This document shows, in pieces, positions 25,114-33,468 of a stretch of DNA of 48,852 bases. The notes beneath the pieces are model-generated. The model did not search any database. It was not told the DNA's origin and saw only the letters and a list, made by a program, of their open reading frames with translations. This DNA comes from Chloroflexota bacterium (lineage in GTDB: Bacteria > Chloroflexota > Anaerolineae > UBA4142), in the NCBI GenBank assembly GCA_016219275.1, contig JACRBM010000003.1:1-48852 (forward strand). Direction: 5' to 3'. How positions within the stretch are numbered: the stretch's first letter is position 1; each line of letters starts with the position of its first letter. The position numbers were made by a program, and so were the translations under genes.

Positions 25114-26640
25114 TTACCGCAAATACTTTTCTTTCAGTTTGATTTTCTCAATCTTGCCGTACGGCGAGTACGGGAACGCATCGGCAACAATCACGTGCTT
25201 GGGAATTTTGAATCGCGCAAGTTTGCCATCGCAGAATTTCAACAATTCTTCTTCGGTCGCGTACTGACCTGGCTTGAGCAAGACGATCATCACGCCGACT
25301 TCATCCCACTTGGGATCGGGTTTGCCGATGAGCGCGGCATCCTGCACCGCGGGATGATCGCGAAAAATATTTTCGACTTCGGCGGCGTACACATTTTCGC
25401 TGCCGCTCTTGATCATATCCTTGAAACGACCGATGATGTAAAAAAAACCGTCTTCGTCGCGTCGCGCCATATCGCCGGTGTGAAACCAGCCATCGGTGAT
25501 CGAATCGGCGGTCGCTGGCGGGTTGTGCCAGTACCCCGCGCACACGTGCGGTCCCCAGATCAGCAATTCGCCCGGTTCGTTCGCGCCAACTTCGCGCCCA
25601 GTTTCCGGATGGACGAGTCGCATCTGGCTGTGAAAAATTGGTTTGCCCACCGAGCCGCGTTTGCGCGCGGATTCTTCGTCGGTCATGCTGAAACAATTCG
25701 GACCGACTTCGGTGAGACCATACCCTTGGCGAAACACGCCGCCCTTGGCTTGCGTCCACGCGTCCATCAACGGCACGGGAATCGTCGCGCCGCCGTTGAT
25801 CCAAAATCGCACGCGTGAAAAATCGGCTTGCTGAAAGTACGGCGTATTGTACCACATTTGAAAGAGCGTCGGCACACCGAGCACGACCGTGCATTTTTCG
25901 GCGATGATAATTTTTAGCGATTGCTCCGCATCGAATTTGCGCGTCAGAACGATGCGCCCACCGATGTAGAAAATCGGCGTGAGGAACGCGAACAAGCCGC
26001 CGGTGTGGAACATCGGCGTGAACACCGGCGACACATCCTCTTCGCGCAAGCCCCAACTGACAACGGTGTTGATGCAGTTCCACAATATTTGACGATGCGG
26101 CAACATCGCGCCTTTCGGTTTGCCGGTTGTGCCTGAGGTGTAGAGGATGCACAGCGGATCGTCGTCACTCAACGCGGGACGCGCTGGCTCGGCATCGGAC
26201 GCGCGCGCGATTTCATTTTCGTACACCAATGCGTTATCGAGCGCCGCGTTTTCAACGCTCACGATTTTCGCGTCGCCCAATTCGCCGCGCATCTCATTCA
26301 GCGTCGCGACAAATTCCGGACCGCACAGAATCGCTTTGGGATCGCAATCGCCGACGATGTACGACAGTTCGCGCGCGGTGAGTCGCCAATTGAGCGGCGC
26401 AAAGATCGCGCCAATTTTCGCCAAGCCGTACAAGAGATCGAGATAGACGACACTGTTGTGCGCGAGGATCGAAACGCGGTCGCCCTGGTTCACACCGAGC
26501 GCGCGCAGAAAATTCGCCGCACGATTCGCGCGCGCGTTCAGTTGAGCGTACGTGAATCGTTCGCCGGTGTGCGTGTACAATATTGCTTCGCGGTTGGGTG
26601 TGAGCCGCGCGCGGGAAGTGAGTAGATCAGCGGCGTGCAT
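25114..26640 (-). CDS. AMP-forming acyl-CoA ligase
   Basis: A 508-residue ANL ligase with ILYTSGTTGKPKGAMLPHR (phosphate loop), QGYGLTEVGPNCFSM, GWFHTGDMARRDEDG, IGRFKDMIKSGSENVYAAEV and a C-terminal Lys region FPYSPYGKIEKIKLKEKY. It is the upstream-most of the three ligases in transcription order, and closest to the SDR and the second KASIII-like gene. The acid substrate is unknown. Confidence 0.92.
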   Translation of the reverse strand: MHAADLLTSRARLTPNREAILYTHTGERFTYAQLNARANRAANFLRALGVNQGDRVSILAHNSVVYLDLLYGLAKIGAIFAPLNWRLTARELSYIVGDCDPKAILCGPEFVATLNEMRGELGDAKIVSVENAALDNALVYENEIARASDAEPARPALSDDDPLCILYTSGTTGKPKGAMLPHRQILWNCINTVVSWGLREEDVSPVFTPMFHTGGLFAFLTPIFYIGGRIVLTRKFDAEQSLKIIIAEKCTVVLGVPTLFQMWYNTPYFQQADFSRVRFWINGGATIPVPLMDAWTQAKGGVFRQGYGLTEVGPNCFSMTDEESARKRGSVGKPIFHSQMRLVHPETGREVGANEPGELLIWGPHVCAGYWHNPPATADSITDGWFHTGDMARRDEDGFFYIIGRFKDMIKSGSENVYAAEVENIFRDHPAVQDAALIGKPDPKWDEVGVMIVLLKPGQYATEEELLKFCDGKLARFKIPKHVIVADAFPYSPYGKIEKIKLKEKYLR

Positions 26641-26655
26641 GTAAACTCCAGTAGG

Positions 26656-26692
26656 TCAGTGAACAGTGAACAGTAAACAGTGGGACAGTGGT
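26656..26692. repeat. GTGAACA heptamer array
   Basis: About four copies of CAGTGAA/CAGTAAA words between the PLD-like gene and the ligase. It is the complement of the CACTGTT array at 17667-17754 and matches the array at 34939-34980. Confidence 0.8.
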
Positions 26693-26698
26693 GCCGAA

Positions 26699-27670
26699 TC
26701 AAACGCGTGTGTAAAGAGTATATACTCTATCCGTTATCCACTTGGGAATTCGCGCTGTTTTCAGTTGCTTGATCGCTTCAGCTCCGTATTCAGATAAAGC
26801 TTTTTTGAAAGCCAATTTGAATTTGCTGTCAAGTGTGAATGGTGGGGGTGGATAGTACCTCAAAGTCCAAACTTGTATTGCTTGGTATGGATAAGCTCTT
26901 ACGTAAGCTTTCTTGTCTTTTGGGGAAACTTTGGTGACGAAATCAACGGTGCGCCATTCTATTTCTGTTGGTCGATCTGTAACCAACCCAAAGGTTAACA
27001 GCCAATCGCCAGTACGATAGTCAGTTGCGTTGCATACAAGCATCTCCTCCGGTTCTGCAACTCCATACCTTTGTTTAGAAATGTTCTTGGCAGTCTGGGC
27101 TATTGCACCTTCTGCATCCCACCATCCCAGTTTCCACTCTCGGTGGTCGGGTAATTCATACCAGGTCTGAAAATTGATTCGAGAGCCTTGTGCCGATTTC
27201 TTAGCGGTTCTTCGCACTGCGATTTCGATTTCACGACTCTGTTTGTCAAGCCAGGATAAGTCTTCCTTTTCCAAAGTCCGTGGTTGGACAGAACGTATGA
27301 CTCGGTCAATATTCAGCGAATCGGAAGGTACAAGAATTCCAATTTCCTGCAGATTGCCAGAGCCCAGAGCATTCATTGAAAGATTGGCTGAGGTAATCAC
27401 TGCTCCTCTGCCTTCGGCCCAGTATACTTTCATGTGCATACTGTCCGCCAAGGAGATTTTGGCTCCTCGTTTCTTAAGATCACGCAAACTGTCCGCGCTT
27501 GTAGAACCAGGTTTCGCCCAACAAATAAGCTCTAATCCTTTTGGATTGGGTAGGAAAGACTCAGCTCCTTCGCCAACAAATGCAACGACCGCAACGCGTC
27601 GAACCGTCGAGTCTGAAAATAAATCCGTTACGGTTTTCCGAATTTCGCTCGTCGTGTAGAGAATCTTCAT
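26699..27670 (-). CDS. Phospholipase D-like (single HKD) protein
   Basis: A 323-residue protein. Residues 79-109 carry a PLD-family half-site: His79-x-Lys81, then AVITSANLSMNALG (Ser94, Asn96) and a conserved Glu109. One HKD-type motif suggests a homodimeric nuclease or phosphodiesterase rather than a two-site phospholipase. The C-terminal 200 residues (WWDAEGAIAQTAKNIS, YYPPPPFTLD) are not recognised. Base composition is clearly more AT-rich than its neighbours, and it interrupts an otherwise metabolic cluster between heptamer arrays. It therefore looks acquired. The start at 27670 has GAGGAT upstream. Defence-related DNA cleavage is possible but unsupported. Confidence 0.75.
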   Translation of the reverse strand: MKILYTTSEIRKTVTDLFSDSTVRRVAVVAFVGEGAESFLPNPKGLELICWAKPGSTSADSLRDLKKRGAKISLADSMHMKVYWAEGRGAVITSANLSMNALGSGNLQEIGILVPSDSLNIDRVIRSVQPRTLEKEDLSWLDKQSREIEIAVRRTAKKSAQGSRINFQTWYELPDHREWKLGWWDAEGAIAQTAKNISKQRYGVAEPEEMLVCNATDYRTGDWLLTFGLVTDRPTEIEWRTVDFVTKVSPKDKKAYVRAYPYQAIQVWTLRYYPPPPFTLDSKFKLAFKKALSEYGAEAIKQLKTARIPKWITDRVYTLYTRV

Positions 27671-27719
27671 AGTATCCTCGGTTTCGCTTTTGGGCGGTGA
27701 ACACTTCCCAACCCCAGCC

Positions 27720-27783
27720 CACTGTTCACTGTTCACTGTTCACTGCCCTCTGTCTTCTGACTACTGACTTCTGACTACTGAAT
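27720..27783. repeat. CACTGTT and CTGACTA heptamer arrays
   Basis: Three CACTGTT words followed by four CTGACTA/CTGACTT/CTGAATT words fill the 114-nt gap between the SDR gene and the PLD-like gene. They bound the PLD-like gene on one side; the array at 26656-26692 bounds it on the other. Confidence 0.85.
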
Positions 27784-27784
27784 T

Positions 27785-28549
27785 CTACGTCCCCACCACA
27801 ATCCCGCCATCCACGCGCAACACTTCGCCGGTGATGAAACTCGCATCGTCGGAGGCGAGGAAGAGGTACGCGTTCGCAATGTCGCGCGGCTGTCCCATAC
27901 GTCCGAGCGGCGTGCGCGCTTTCATCCCCTCGATCACCTTGTCCGGCATCGTCTTGATAATGTCCGTCGCGGTAAAGCCGGGCGCAACCGCATTCACGCG
28001 CACGTTGTAGCGACCCAGTTCGCGCGCCCACACCTTGGTCATCCCAATCACCGCCGATTTCGTCGCGACGTAATTCGTCTGCCCAAAGTTGCCATCAAGT
28101 CCGACGACCGAACTCGCGTTGAGGATCACGCCGCCGCCCTGCTTGATCATGTACGGCGCGACGGCTTGCGCGCAGTTGAACACGCCCTTGAGGTTCACCG
28201 AAATCACTAAATCGAAATCCGCTTCCGGCATTTGCCCGGTGAGTACGCCCTCTTTCACCTTGACGAGTTGATTATCGCGCAAAATGCCCGCGTTGTTGAC
28301 CAAGACATCAATGCGACCATACTTGGCGAACACATCGTCTACCCAGGATTGCACCTCTTGACGATTCGCGACATTCACTTTGTAAAACGCCGCGTTCGTG
28401 CCAAGTGCTTGCGCGGTTGCTCGTCCAACTTGTTCCATCACATCGGCGATGACAACGATCGCGCCTTCCTCGATGAACCGCTCCGCCGTTGCCTTGCCAA
28501 TCCCAGCCGCGCCGCCAGTAACTAAACACACCTTGTCTTGCAGTCGCAT
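27785..28549 (-). CDS. SDR family 3-oxoacyl reductase (FabG-like)
   Basis: A 254-residue classical short-chain dehydrogenase. It has the cofactor loop TGGAAGIGKATAE, NNAG in the LVNNAGILRD strand, the catalytic Ser in NASSVVGL and Tyr-x-x-x-Lys in NYVATKSAVIGM. The C-terminal DDASFITGEVLRVDGG is typical of FabG and 3-hydroxyacyl-CoA dehydrogenases. It probably reduces a 3-oxoacyl or oxidises a 3-hydroxyacyl thioester with NAD(P)(H). This step would link the MaoC hydratases to the thiolase. GGAGG lies upstream of the ATG. Confidence 0.9.
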   Translation of the reverse strand: MRLQDKVCLVTGGAAGIGKATAERFIEEGAIVVIADVMEQVGRATAQALGTNAAFYKVNVANRQEVQSWVDDVFAKYGRIDVLVNNAGILRDNQLVKVKEGVLTGQMPEADFDLVISVNLKGVFNCAQAVAPYMIKQGGGVILNASSVVGLDGNFGQTNYVATKSAVIGMTKVWARELGRYNVRVNAVAPGFTATDIIKTMPDKVIEGMKARTPLGRMGQPRDIANAYLFLASDDASFITGEVLRVDGGIVVGT

Positions 28550-28563
28550 CGCATCCTCCCAGT

Positions 28564-28676
28564 TTGTTAGTTTGCTGGTTTGTTGATTGGATAGTTTGCC
28601 AGTCTGCCATCCAACTATCGCACTATCGCACTATCGCACTATCGCACTACCGCACTATCGCATTACCGCACTACCT
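28564..28676. repeat. CACTATCG octamer array
   Basis: TTTGCTGG/TTTGTTGATT words followed by about seven CACTATCG/CACTACCG copies (28612-28674). The array reaches into the last codons of the KASIII-like gene at 28663. Confidence 0.85.
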
Positions 28677-29715
28677 TTCCCCACTGCACAACACCCGCCG
28701 CCCACACGTACCCAATGCCCGCCGCGACGATCACCATCAAATCGCCGTCCTTCAAGCGCCCTTGCTTCAACGCTCCGACAATCGAGAACATGGCGTCTTG
28801 CTCGCCGGTGTGTCCGTACTCGGACAGGTACACCGATTGGTCTTCACGCAGACCCAGGCGTTCGAGCATCTCGCGGTGCGCCGAGGGTTTGATGAGCAAG
28901 ATGTTTGCGAAACCCAGGTCGGCGCGCGTGTACGGCGTGCCACCCGGTTTCGTCCCGCTCTTGCGTAACGCCTCGTCCACACACTTGAGCCAATTATCCA
29001 TCGAGACTGCGTTCAAGCGATTCTTCATCGCGTCCGGTTCGACCAAATCGAAATAGAACAATCCTTGCTCGCGCGATGAATCAGTCGGCGGTTGCACCGT
29101 GCCGCTCGCCGGGACAATCGCGTGCTTGCTCATAAAGCCGTCCGCGATCAAATGCGTGCCGAGCACATGATTGCGCTCCCAGTTTTTGCGCAGGAGCATT
29201 GCGCCGCCGCCCGCGCCAATGTTCCACATGAACGACGTGCGCGCGTTACGCAGATTGATGAAATCGGACACCTTGTAGCCGCCCGCGATCAAAATCGTGT
29301 TGATTTCCGGATCGGCGATCATCATATCCTTGGCAAGTTTCAGCGCGTTGACCGTCGTCGCGCAACGCGTGTGCAGGTCCATCGCCCACGCGCGTGTCGC
29401 GCCGATTTGGTATGCGAGGTCAATGCCGGCGGTCCAGAGCAAATACTCTTTCCACTCTTCGGTCGTGCACAGCACCACGTCAATTTCTTCGGGCGGGATA
29501 TTTGTTTGTGCCAAGCAATCGAACGCCGCCTTGATGCCCATTTCGTTCGGGTGCTCGTTTTCATCGCCGATGAATTTGCGGTGAATGCCCATCTTGTCGC
29601 GAATGACCGCTTCGGGCACGCCGCTGATTTCCGCGATCTCTTTCGACGTGATAAATTTTTTCGGCGAGTACGTGCCGACGCTGACGATGCCGACGGTGGG
29701 TTGGTTCTGTGTCAT
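28663..29715 (-). CDS. KASIII/HMG-CoA synthase-like condensing enzyme, altered active site
   Basis: A 350-residue thiolase-superfamily protein. Cys118 in LHTRCATTVNAL is the likely nucleophile. The HQAN equivalent reads PSAH (277-280) and the GNT equivalent reads GHTG (His302), so the canonical His and Asn are both altered, with a histidine in the Asn position. It resembles archaeal-type HMG-CoA synthase or KASIII-like transferases in outline (VGIVSVGTYSPKKFITSKEI), but the exact subfamily is uncertain. The start at 29715 (MTQNQPTVG) is chosen by homology; the frame upstream translates a spacer repeat. It is a second, divergent copy relative to the gene at 23199. Confidence 0.83.
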   Translation of the reverse strand: MTQNQPTVGIVSVGTYSPKKFITSKEIAEISGVPEAVIRDKMGIHRKFIGDENEHPNEMGIKAAFDCLAQTNIPPEEIDVVLCTTEEWKEYLLWTAGIDLAYQIGATRAWAMDLHTRCATTVNALKLAKDMMIADPEINTILIAGGYKVSDFINLRNARTSFMWNIGAGGGAMLLRKNWERNHVLGTHLIADGFMSKHAIVPASGTVQPPTDSSREQGLFYFDLVEPDAMKNRLNAVSMDNWLKCVDEALRKSGTKPGGTPYTRADLGFANILLIKPSAHREMLERLGLREDQSVYLSEYGHTGEQDAMFSIVGALKQGRLKDGDLMVIVAAGIGYVWAAGVVQWGKVVR

Positions 29716-29723
29716 ACTAACTC

Positions 29724-29800
29724 GTCTCAACCACAGAGCGCACAGAGAACACGGAGAAATTCTATTTTTTCTCTGTGCCCTTTGTGCGCTCGGTGGTGAA
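29724..29800. repeat. CACAGAG hairpin spacer
   Basis: AGCGCAC (29737-29743) pairs with GTGCGCT (29784-29790), with CAGAGAAC and TTCTCTGTG words between. The right part encodes the last residues (TTERTKGTEKK) of the small protein at 29762. Confidence 0.65.
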
Positions 29801-29998
29801 AATAAAATTGCCGACAGGCACATAGCGCGCGATAAACGCTACGGCGTCGGCAAAATCCGTGAAATTGATTTCCGTATTCGATTGAACGTGAACGACCACC
29901 CCGCGCCACGCGTGCGCATCCGGCGATGCGCCGTCATCCGGCGTATCGTGCACAAAACGCAACACGAACGATTCCACCCGCGGGCTTTCGAACGACAA
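29762..29998 (-). CDS. Conserved-looking small protein, 78 aa
   Basis: A 78-residue protein (ESPRVESFVLRFVHDTP, WRGVVVHVQSNTEINFTDF, ADAVAFIARYV). The pattern of two beta-strands followed by a helix looks like small hypothetical proteins of Chloroflexi; no function is known. The start codon is TTG at 29998, supported by AGGAGGA six bases upstream. The last eleven residues are repeat-derived. It is the first gene of the leftward cluster and lies divergent to the ABC exporter. Confidence 0.6.
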   Translation of the reverse strand: MSFESPRVESFVLRFVHDTPDDGASPDAHAWRGVVVHVQSNTEINFTDFADAVAFIARYVPVGNFIFTTERTKGTEKK

Positions 29999-30142
29999 CG
30001 CTGTCCTCCTGCGCTAATCAATAGCACAGGACGGTTACAAATGAGTTACAACTTATGACGAACGTCACGGCGCGCCGATGACGCCTAGCACTGCCGCCGC
30101 GCGCCGAGTCGCCGTAAAATGCGAGTGAAAGCGAGGCGAGCG

Positions 30143-30823
30143 ATGGCAAACCAACTTATCGAAATCGAGCATTTGGTGAAGGATTATTCAACCGGCGCGG
30201 GTTCGGTACGCGTGCTCAACGATGTATCACTGAGCGTCAACACCGGCGAGTTCGTCGCCGTCGTCGGACCGAGCGGGTCGGGCAAGTCCACACTCATCAA
30301 CATGCTCACCGGCATTGACCGCCCGACGAGCGGCACGATCACCGTCGCCGGGACGCGCGTCAACGCGATGAGCGAGAATCAAATGGCGCGTTGGCGCGGA
30401 CGTAACATCGGCGTCATCTTCCAGTTCTTTCAACTTTTGCCAACACTCACGATTCTGGAAAATGTGATGCTGCCGATGGATTTCTGCAACGCGTATCCGT
30501 TGCGCGAACGTAAACCGCGCGCGTTGGATTTACTCGCGCAAGTCGGGCTTGCCGACCAAGCATACAAACTGCCGAGCGCGGTCAGCGGCGGACAACAACA
30601 ACGCGCCGCGATTGCGCGTGCGCTCGCGAACGATCCGCCGCTCCTCGTCGGCGACGAACCGACCGGCAACCTCGACAGCAAAACCGCCGACCAGGTCTTT
30701 GCGCTGTTTGGCGATTTGACCGCGCGCGGCAAGACGCTCGTGATGATCACGCACGACCGCGAGTTGGCGAAGCGCATTCCGCGCGTCGTGCGCGTGCAGG
30801 ACGGGCGTGTGATCAACGCGTAA
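30143..30823 (+). CDS. ABC transporter ATP-binding protein (MacB/LolD-like)
   Basis: A 226-residue ATPase with Walker A (GPSGSGKSTLINML), Q-loop (IFQFFQLLPTLTILENV), signature (SGGQQQRAAIARAL), Walker B (LLVGDEPTGNLD) and H-loop (VMITHDREL). The pattern is of the MacB/LolD/FtsE group, which drives mechanotransmission-type exporters. The start at 30143 follows GAGGCGAG. The permease gene follows after a 68-nt repeat-filled gap. Substrate unknown: peptides, lipids or drugs are possible. Confidence 0.93.
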   Translation: MANQLIEIEHLVKDYSTGAGSVRVLNDVSLSVNTGEFVAVVGPSGSGKSTLINMLTGIDRPTSGTITVAGTRVNAMSENQMARWRGRNIGVIFQFFQLLPTLTILENVMLPMDFCNAYPLRERKPRALDLLAQVGLADQAYKLPSAVSGGQQQRAAIARALANDPPLLVGDEPTGNLDSKTADQVFALFGDLTARGKTLVMITHDRELAKRIPRVVRVQDGRVINA

Positions 30824-30828
30824 TGACC

Positions 30829-30873
30829 CCACCCTACCCTCCCCTTGCCAAGGGGAGGGAAAGGGAGGGGTGA
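30829..30873. repeat. CCCTCCCCTTG/CAAGGGGAGGG hairpin
   Basis: CCCTACCCTCCCCTTG is followed directly by CAAGGGGAGGGAAAGGGAGG. This is a perfect palindromic core in the spacer between ATPase and permease genes, like the element at 16388-16437. Confidence 0.8.
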
Positions 30874-30891
30874 TTCCGAAGGAAGTACAAA

Positions 30892-33279
30892 ATGCTAGAC
30901 TCACTCCACACCATCCGCTTCAAAACACTGCGCGACCTCTGGGGCAATCGCGGTCGCACGCTCCTCGTCGCGCTGTCCATCGCGATTGGCGTCATCGGCA
31001 TCGGCATGATCATCGCGACCTGGGACGTGCTCACGTCGGACATTCGACGACGGTACGGCGACATCAATCCCGCACACATCGAACTAGTCGTACCAAAGGG
31101 TGTGACCCAGGACGGCATCGAAAACCTCGCGAAAATGCCGGGCGTCACCGCGGCGCAAGGACGCGCGGTGTTCAGCGGACGTTATCGCCACGCGGACGAA
31201 AGCGCGTGGCGCACGATCGAGTTCATCGCGTTCAACGATCCGAACGCGCAGACCGTCAACAAGATCGTACCCGAGAGCGGAACGTTTCCGCCGGCGCGTT
31301 GGCAACTCGTCGCGGAACGCGCATCGCTCGACGAGATGGACGCGCGCGTTGGCGACACGATCATCGTGGATGCGATGGGGCACGAGCACACGATCCAAAT
31401 CGTCGGCACGGCGCACCAACAAGATGACGTGATGGCGTCGGTGAAAGGCAATCCCATCGTCATCGTCAGTCTCGAAACGATGCAACAATTACAAGGCAAT
31501 GACCGGTTCAACACGATTTACTTGACCGTCAACGATTTCGATCAACGCGCCGTCATCGCGGATGCCGCGCGTGCGCGGCTGGAAAAATCTGGCTACACGG
31601 TGAGCCGCGTCACCTTGCACGACCCGGCGATTCATCCGACCCAGGATGTGCTCGATGTGTTGCTGTTGGTGATGGGCATTCTCGGCGTGCTGAGTTTGTT
31701 GTTAAGCGGCTTGCTCGTGACGAACACGATCGGCGCGCTCGTCACGCAACAGATCAAACAGATCGGCGTGATGAAAGCGCTCGGCGCGGACACCTGGCTC
31801 GTGATCCGCGCGTACGCGCTGACCGTGCTCGCGTTCGGTTTGCTCGGCACGTTGCTCGGCTCGCCGATTGCGGAACGCACCGGGTATCAACTCGCGAAAT
31901 ATCTCGCCGGCAAAATCAACGTAGACTTGTACGCGTATCGTCCATCCACACCGGCGATGATGACGATGGCGCTCGTCGGCTTGCTCGTCCCGTTCATCGC
32001 GGCGGCGAAACCCTTGTGGGAAGGCGCGGGCATCACCGTGCGGCAAGCCATCAGCGACTATGGGCTAGGCGGCGGCAACGGTGATAATGCGTTGAGCCGC
32101 ATCCTGGGTCGCGTACAAAATTTGCCGCGCGAGTGGGCGCTCGCGTTACGCAACGCGGTGCGCGTGCCGGACCGCCTCGCGCTCACGCTCGCCACGCTCG
32201 CGCTCGGCGGCGCGATTTTTATCGCGGTGCTGTCCGTGGACGCGTCGTTTAGTAACACGATTGATAATCTGCTCGAAGGGCAGTACGGCATGGACACGTT
32301 GATCGCGTTCAACAAGCAACAACGTTCGAGCAAGGTCGTCGAACTCGCGCAAACGCATCCGGAGGTGAAACGCGCCGAGGCGTGGTACTTTGCGCAAGCG
32401 ACGATGAAACTCGCGTCGGGGCAACAAGTGCAGGTGCTCGTCGAAGCGGGACCGGACAACACCCAGTTTTACACGCCGCGTCTCGTCGCCGGGCGCTGGC
32501 TCGCGCCGAACGACACGAACGCGATTGTCGTCAATCGCAAGTGGGCGGAACAAGAGGGCGTGAAACTCGGCGATGTCGTGATTCTCGATCTGGGCGACGC
32601 GTACTCCGAGACCGAGTGGGTCGTCGTCGGCGTCAATCAAGATTTGGTGCAAAAGCAGACGAGCGTGTTCGTCTCGCTCGACGAATTGGATCGCGTGATG
32701 AAACGCACCGACCGCACGTACACGCTCGAGGTCGCGTACACGCAACACGACGCGGCGTCGCAAAAACGCATCACGAACGAACTGGTGACGCTGTTCGCGC
32801 AAAACGGCGTGGATGTTTTTTCGACCCAGATTCTCGGCGAGATCAAACGCCAGGTCACGTCGCTGTATCAGATTCTCGTCGTGTTCCTGCTTGTGATGTC
32901 GTTTCTCATCGCGCTCGTCGGCGGCATCGGGTTGATGGGGATGATGAGCATCAACGTGCTCGAACGCAGCAAGGAAATCGGCGTGATGCGCGCGGTCGGC
33001 GCGGACACGCGCGCGATCGTGCAAATCTTTTGGGGCGAGAGCATCGTCGTCACGCTGATGAGTTTCGTCGTCGCGCTCGCGTTGAGCGTACCGCTCGCGC
33101 GCGGCATGTCGCGCGCGGTCGGGATGGCGTTCATCCAAACGCCGCTCGATTTCGCGTACGCGTGGCATGGCATCGCGTACTGGTTCGTCATCGTAATGAT
33201 CGTCGGCACGCTTGCGAGCATCGCGCCCGCGCTGAACGCGGCGAACCTGAGCGTGCGGCAGAGTTTGAGTTATGAGTAG
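30892..33279 (+). CDS. ABC transporter permease with two FtsX domains
   Basis: A 795-residue membrane protein. One transmembrane segment near the N-terminus (RTLLVALSIAIGVIGIGMII) is followed by a periplasmic MacB-like domain. Then comes an FtsX-type block of three helices (about 255-365), a second single helix (LALTLATLALGGAIFIAVL), another extracellular domain and a final FtsX block (about 665-795; ISSLYQILVVFLLVMSFLIA-like helices, NVLERSKEIGVMRAVGA). This duplicated arrangement is that of large lipoprotein/antimicrobial exporters. It pairs with the ATPase at 30143. GAAGGAAG lies just before the ATG. Confidence 0.9.
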   Translation: MLDSLHTIRFKTLRDLWGNRGRTLLVALSIAIGVIGIGMIIATWDVLTSDIRRRYGDINPAHIELVVPKGVTQDGIENLAKMPGVTAAQGRAVFSGRYRHADESAWRTIEFIAFNDPNAQTVNKIVPESGTFPPARWQLVAERASLDEMDARVGDTIIVDAMGHEHTIQIVGTAHQQDDVMASVKGNPIVIVSLETMQQLQGNDRFNTIYLTVNDFDQRAVIADAARARLEKSGYTVSRVTLHDPAIHPTQDVLDVLLLVMGILGVLSLLLSGLLVTNTIGALVTQQIKQIGVMKALGADTWLVIRAYALTVLAFGLLGTLLGSPIAERTGYQLAKYLAGKINVDLYAYRPSTPAMMTMALVGLLVPFIAAAKPLWEGAGITVRQAISDYGLGGGNGDNALSRILGRVQNLPREWALALRNAVRVPDRLALTLATLALGGAIFIAVLSVDASFSNTIDNLLEGQYGMDTLIAFNKQQRSSKVVELAQTHPEVKRAEAWYFAQATMKLASGQQVQVLVEAGPDNTQFYTPRLVAGRWLAPNDTNAIVVNRKWAEQEGVKLGDVVILDLGDAYSETEWVVVGVNQDLVQKQTSVFVSLDELDRVMKRTDRTYTLEVAYTQHDAASQKRITNELVTLFAQNGVDVFSTQILGEIKRQVTSLYQILVVFLLVMSFLIALVGGIGLMGMMSINVLERSKEIGVMRAVGADTRAIVQIFWGESIVVTLMSFVVALALSVPLARGMSRAVGMAFIQTPLDFAYAWHGIAYWFVIVMIVGTLASIAPALNAANLSVRQSLSYE

Positions 33280-33320
33280 GGAAACCACAGCTTAGAACAT
33301 TTCCATTTGGCTTTACGGTT

Positions 33321-33366
33321 GGTATTGTTGAGACGTTCGCGAAGCGTGCAACGTCTCTACAATACC
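33321..33366. repeat. GAGACGTT hairpin element
   Basis: A 46-bp unit with 17-bp arms (33321-33337 and 33350-33366) pairing with one mismatch around CGCGAAGCGTGCA. Elements with the core GTAGAGACGTTGCA are widespread dispersed repeats in bacteria. Confidence 0.8.
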
Positions 33367-33408
33367 GCGAAATCCGCGTAATCTGTGGTTCAAAAATCGC
33401 CCACGCGT

Positions 33409-33437
33409 TTGAGCGTGCTAGGTGTTTGTGCTATAAT
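33409..33437 (+). promoter_or_regulatory. Sigma70-like promoter for the UPF0173 gene
   Basis: TTGAGC (33409-33414), a 17-nt spacer and a perfect TATAAT (33432-33437). The start codon is about 25 nt downstream of the expected transcription start. Confidence 0.75.
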
Positions 33438-33468
33438 CCGCCCAACATTCTTCGGCTGGAGGTTGGCA

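Noticed and set aside
26699-28549. PLD-like gene plus SDR as a toxin-antitoxin or defence pair
   Set aside because: The SDR is an ordinary FabG-type metabolic enzyme and the spacing is filled with repeats. There is no coupled partner next to the PLD-like gene.
28612-28674. CRISPR-like array of CACTATCG units
   Set aside because: Units are 8 bp with no spacers between them and no cas genes nearby. It is a simple tandem repeat.
23199-29715. Resemblance to an OleABCD beta-lactone/hydrocarbon cluster (condensing enzyme, hydrolase, ligase, SDR in a row)
   Set aside because: The hydrolases have a Ser nucleophile and not the Asp of OleB. The SDR is a classical FabG-type enzyme and not the extended OleD type, and both condensing enzymes lack the expected His and Asn.
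33385-33468. Longer N-terminus for the UPF0173 protein
   Set aside because: The extra codons overlap the TATAAT promoter, and the GTG at 33469 has a ribosome site and matches the family start.
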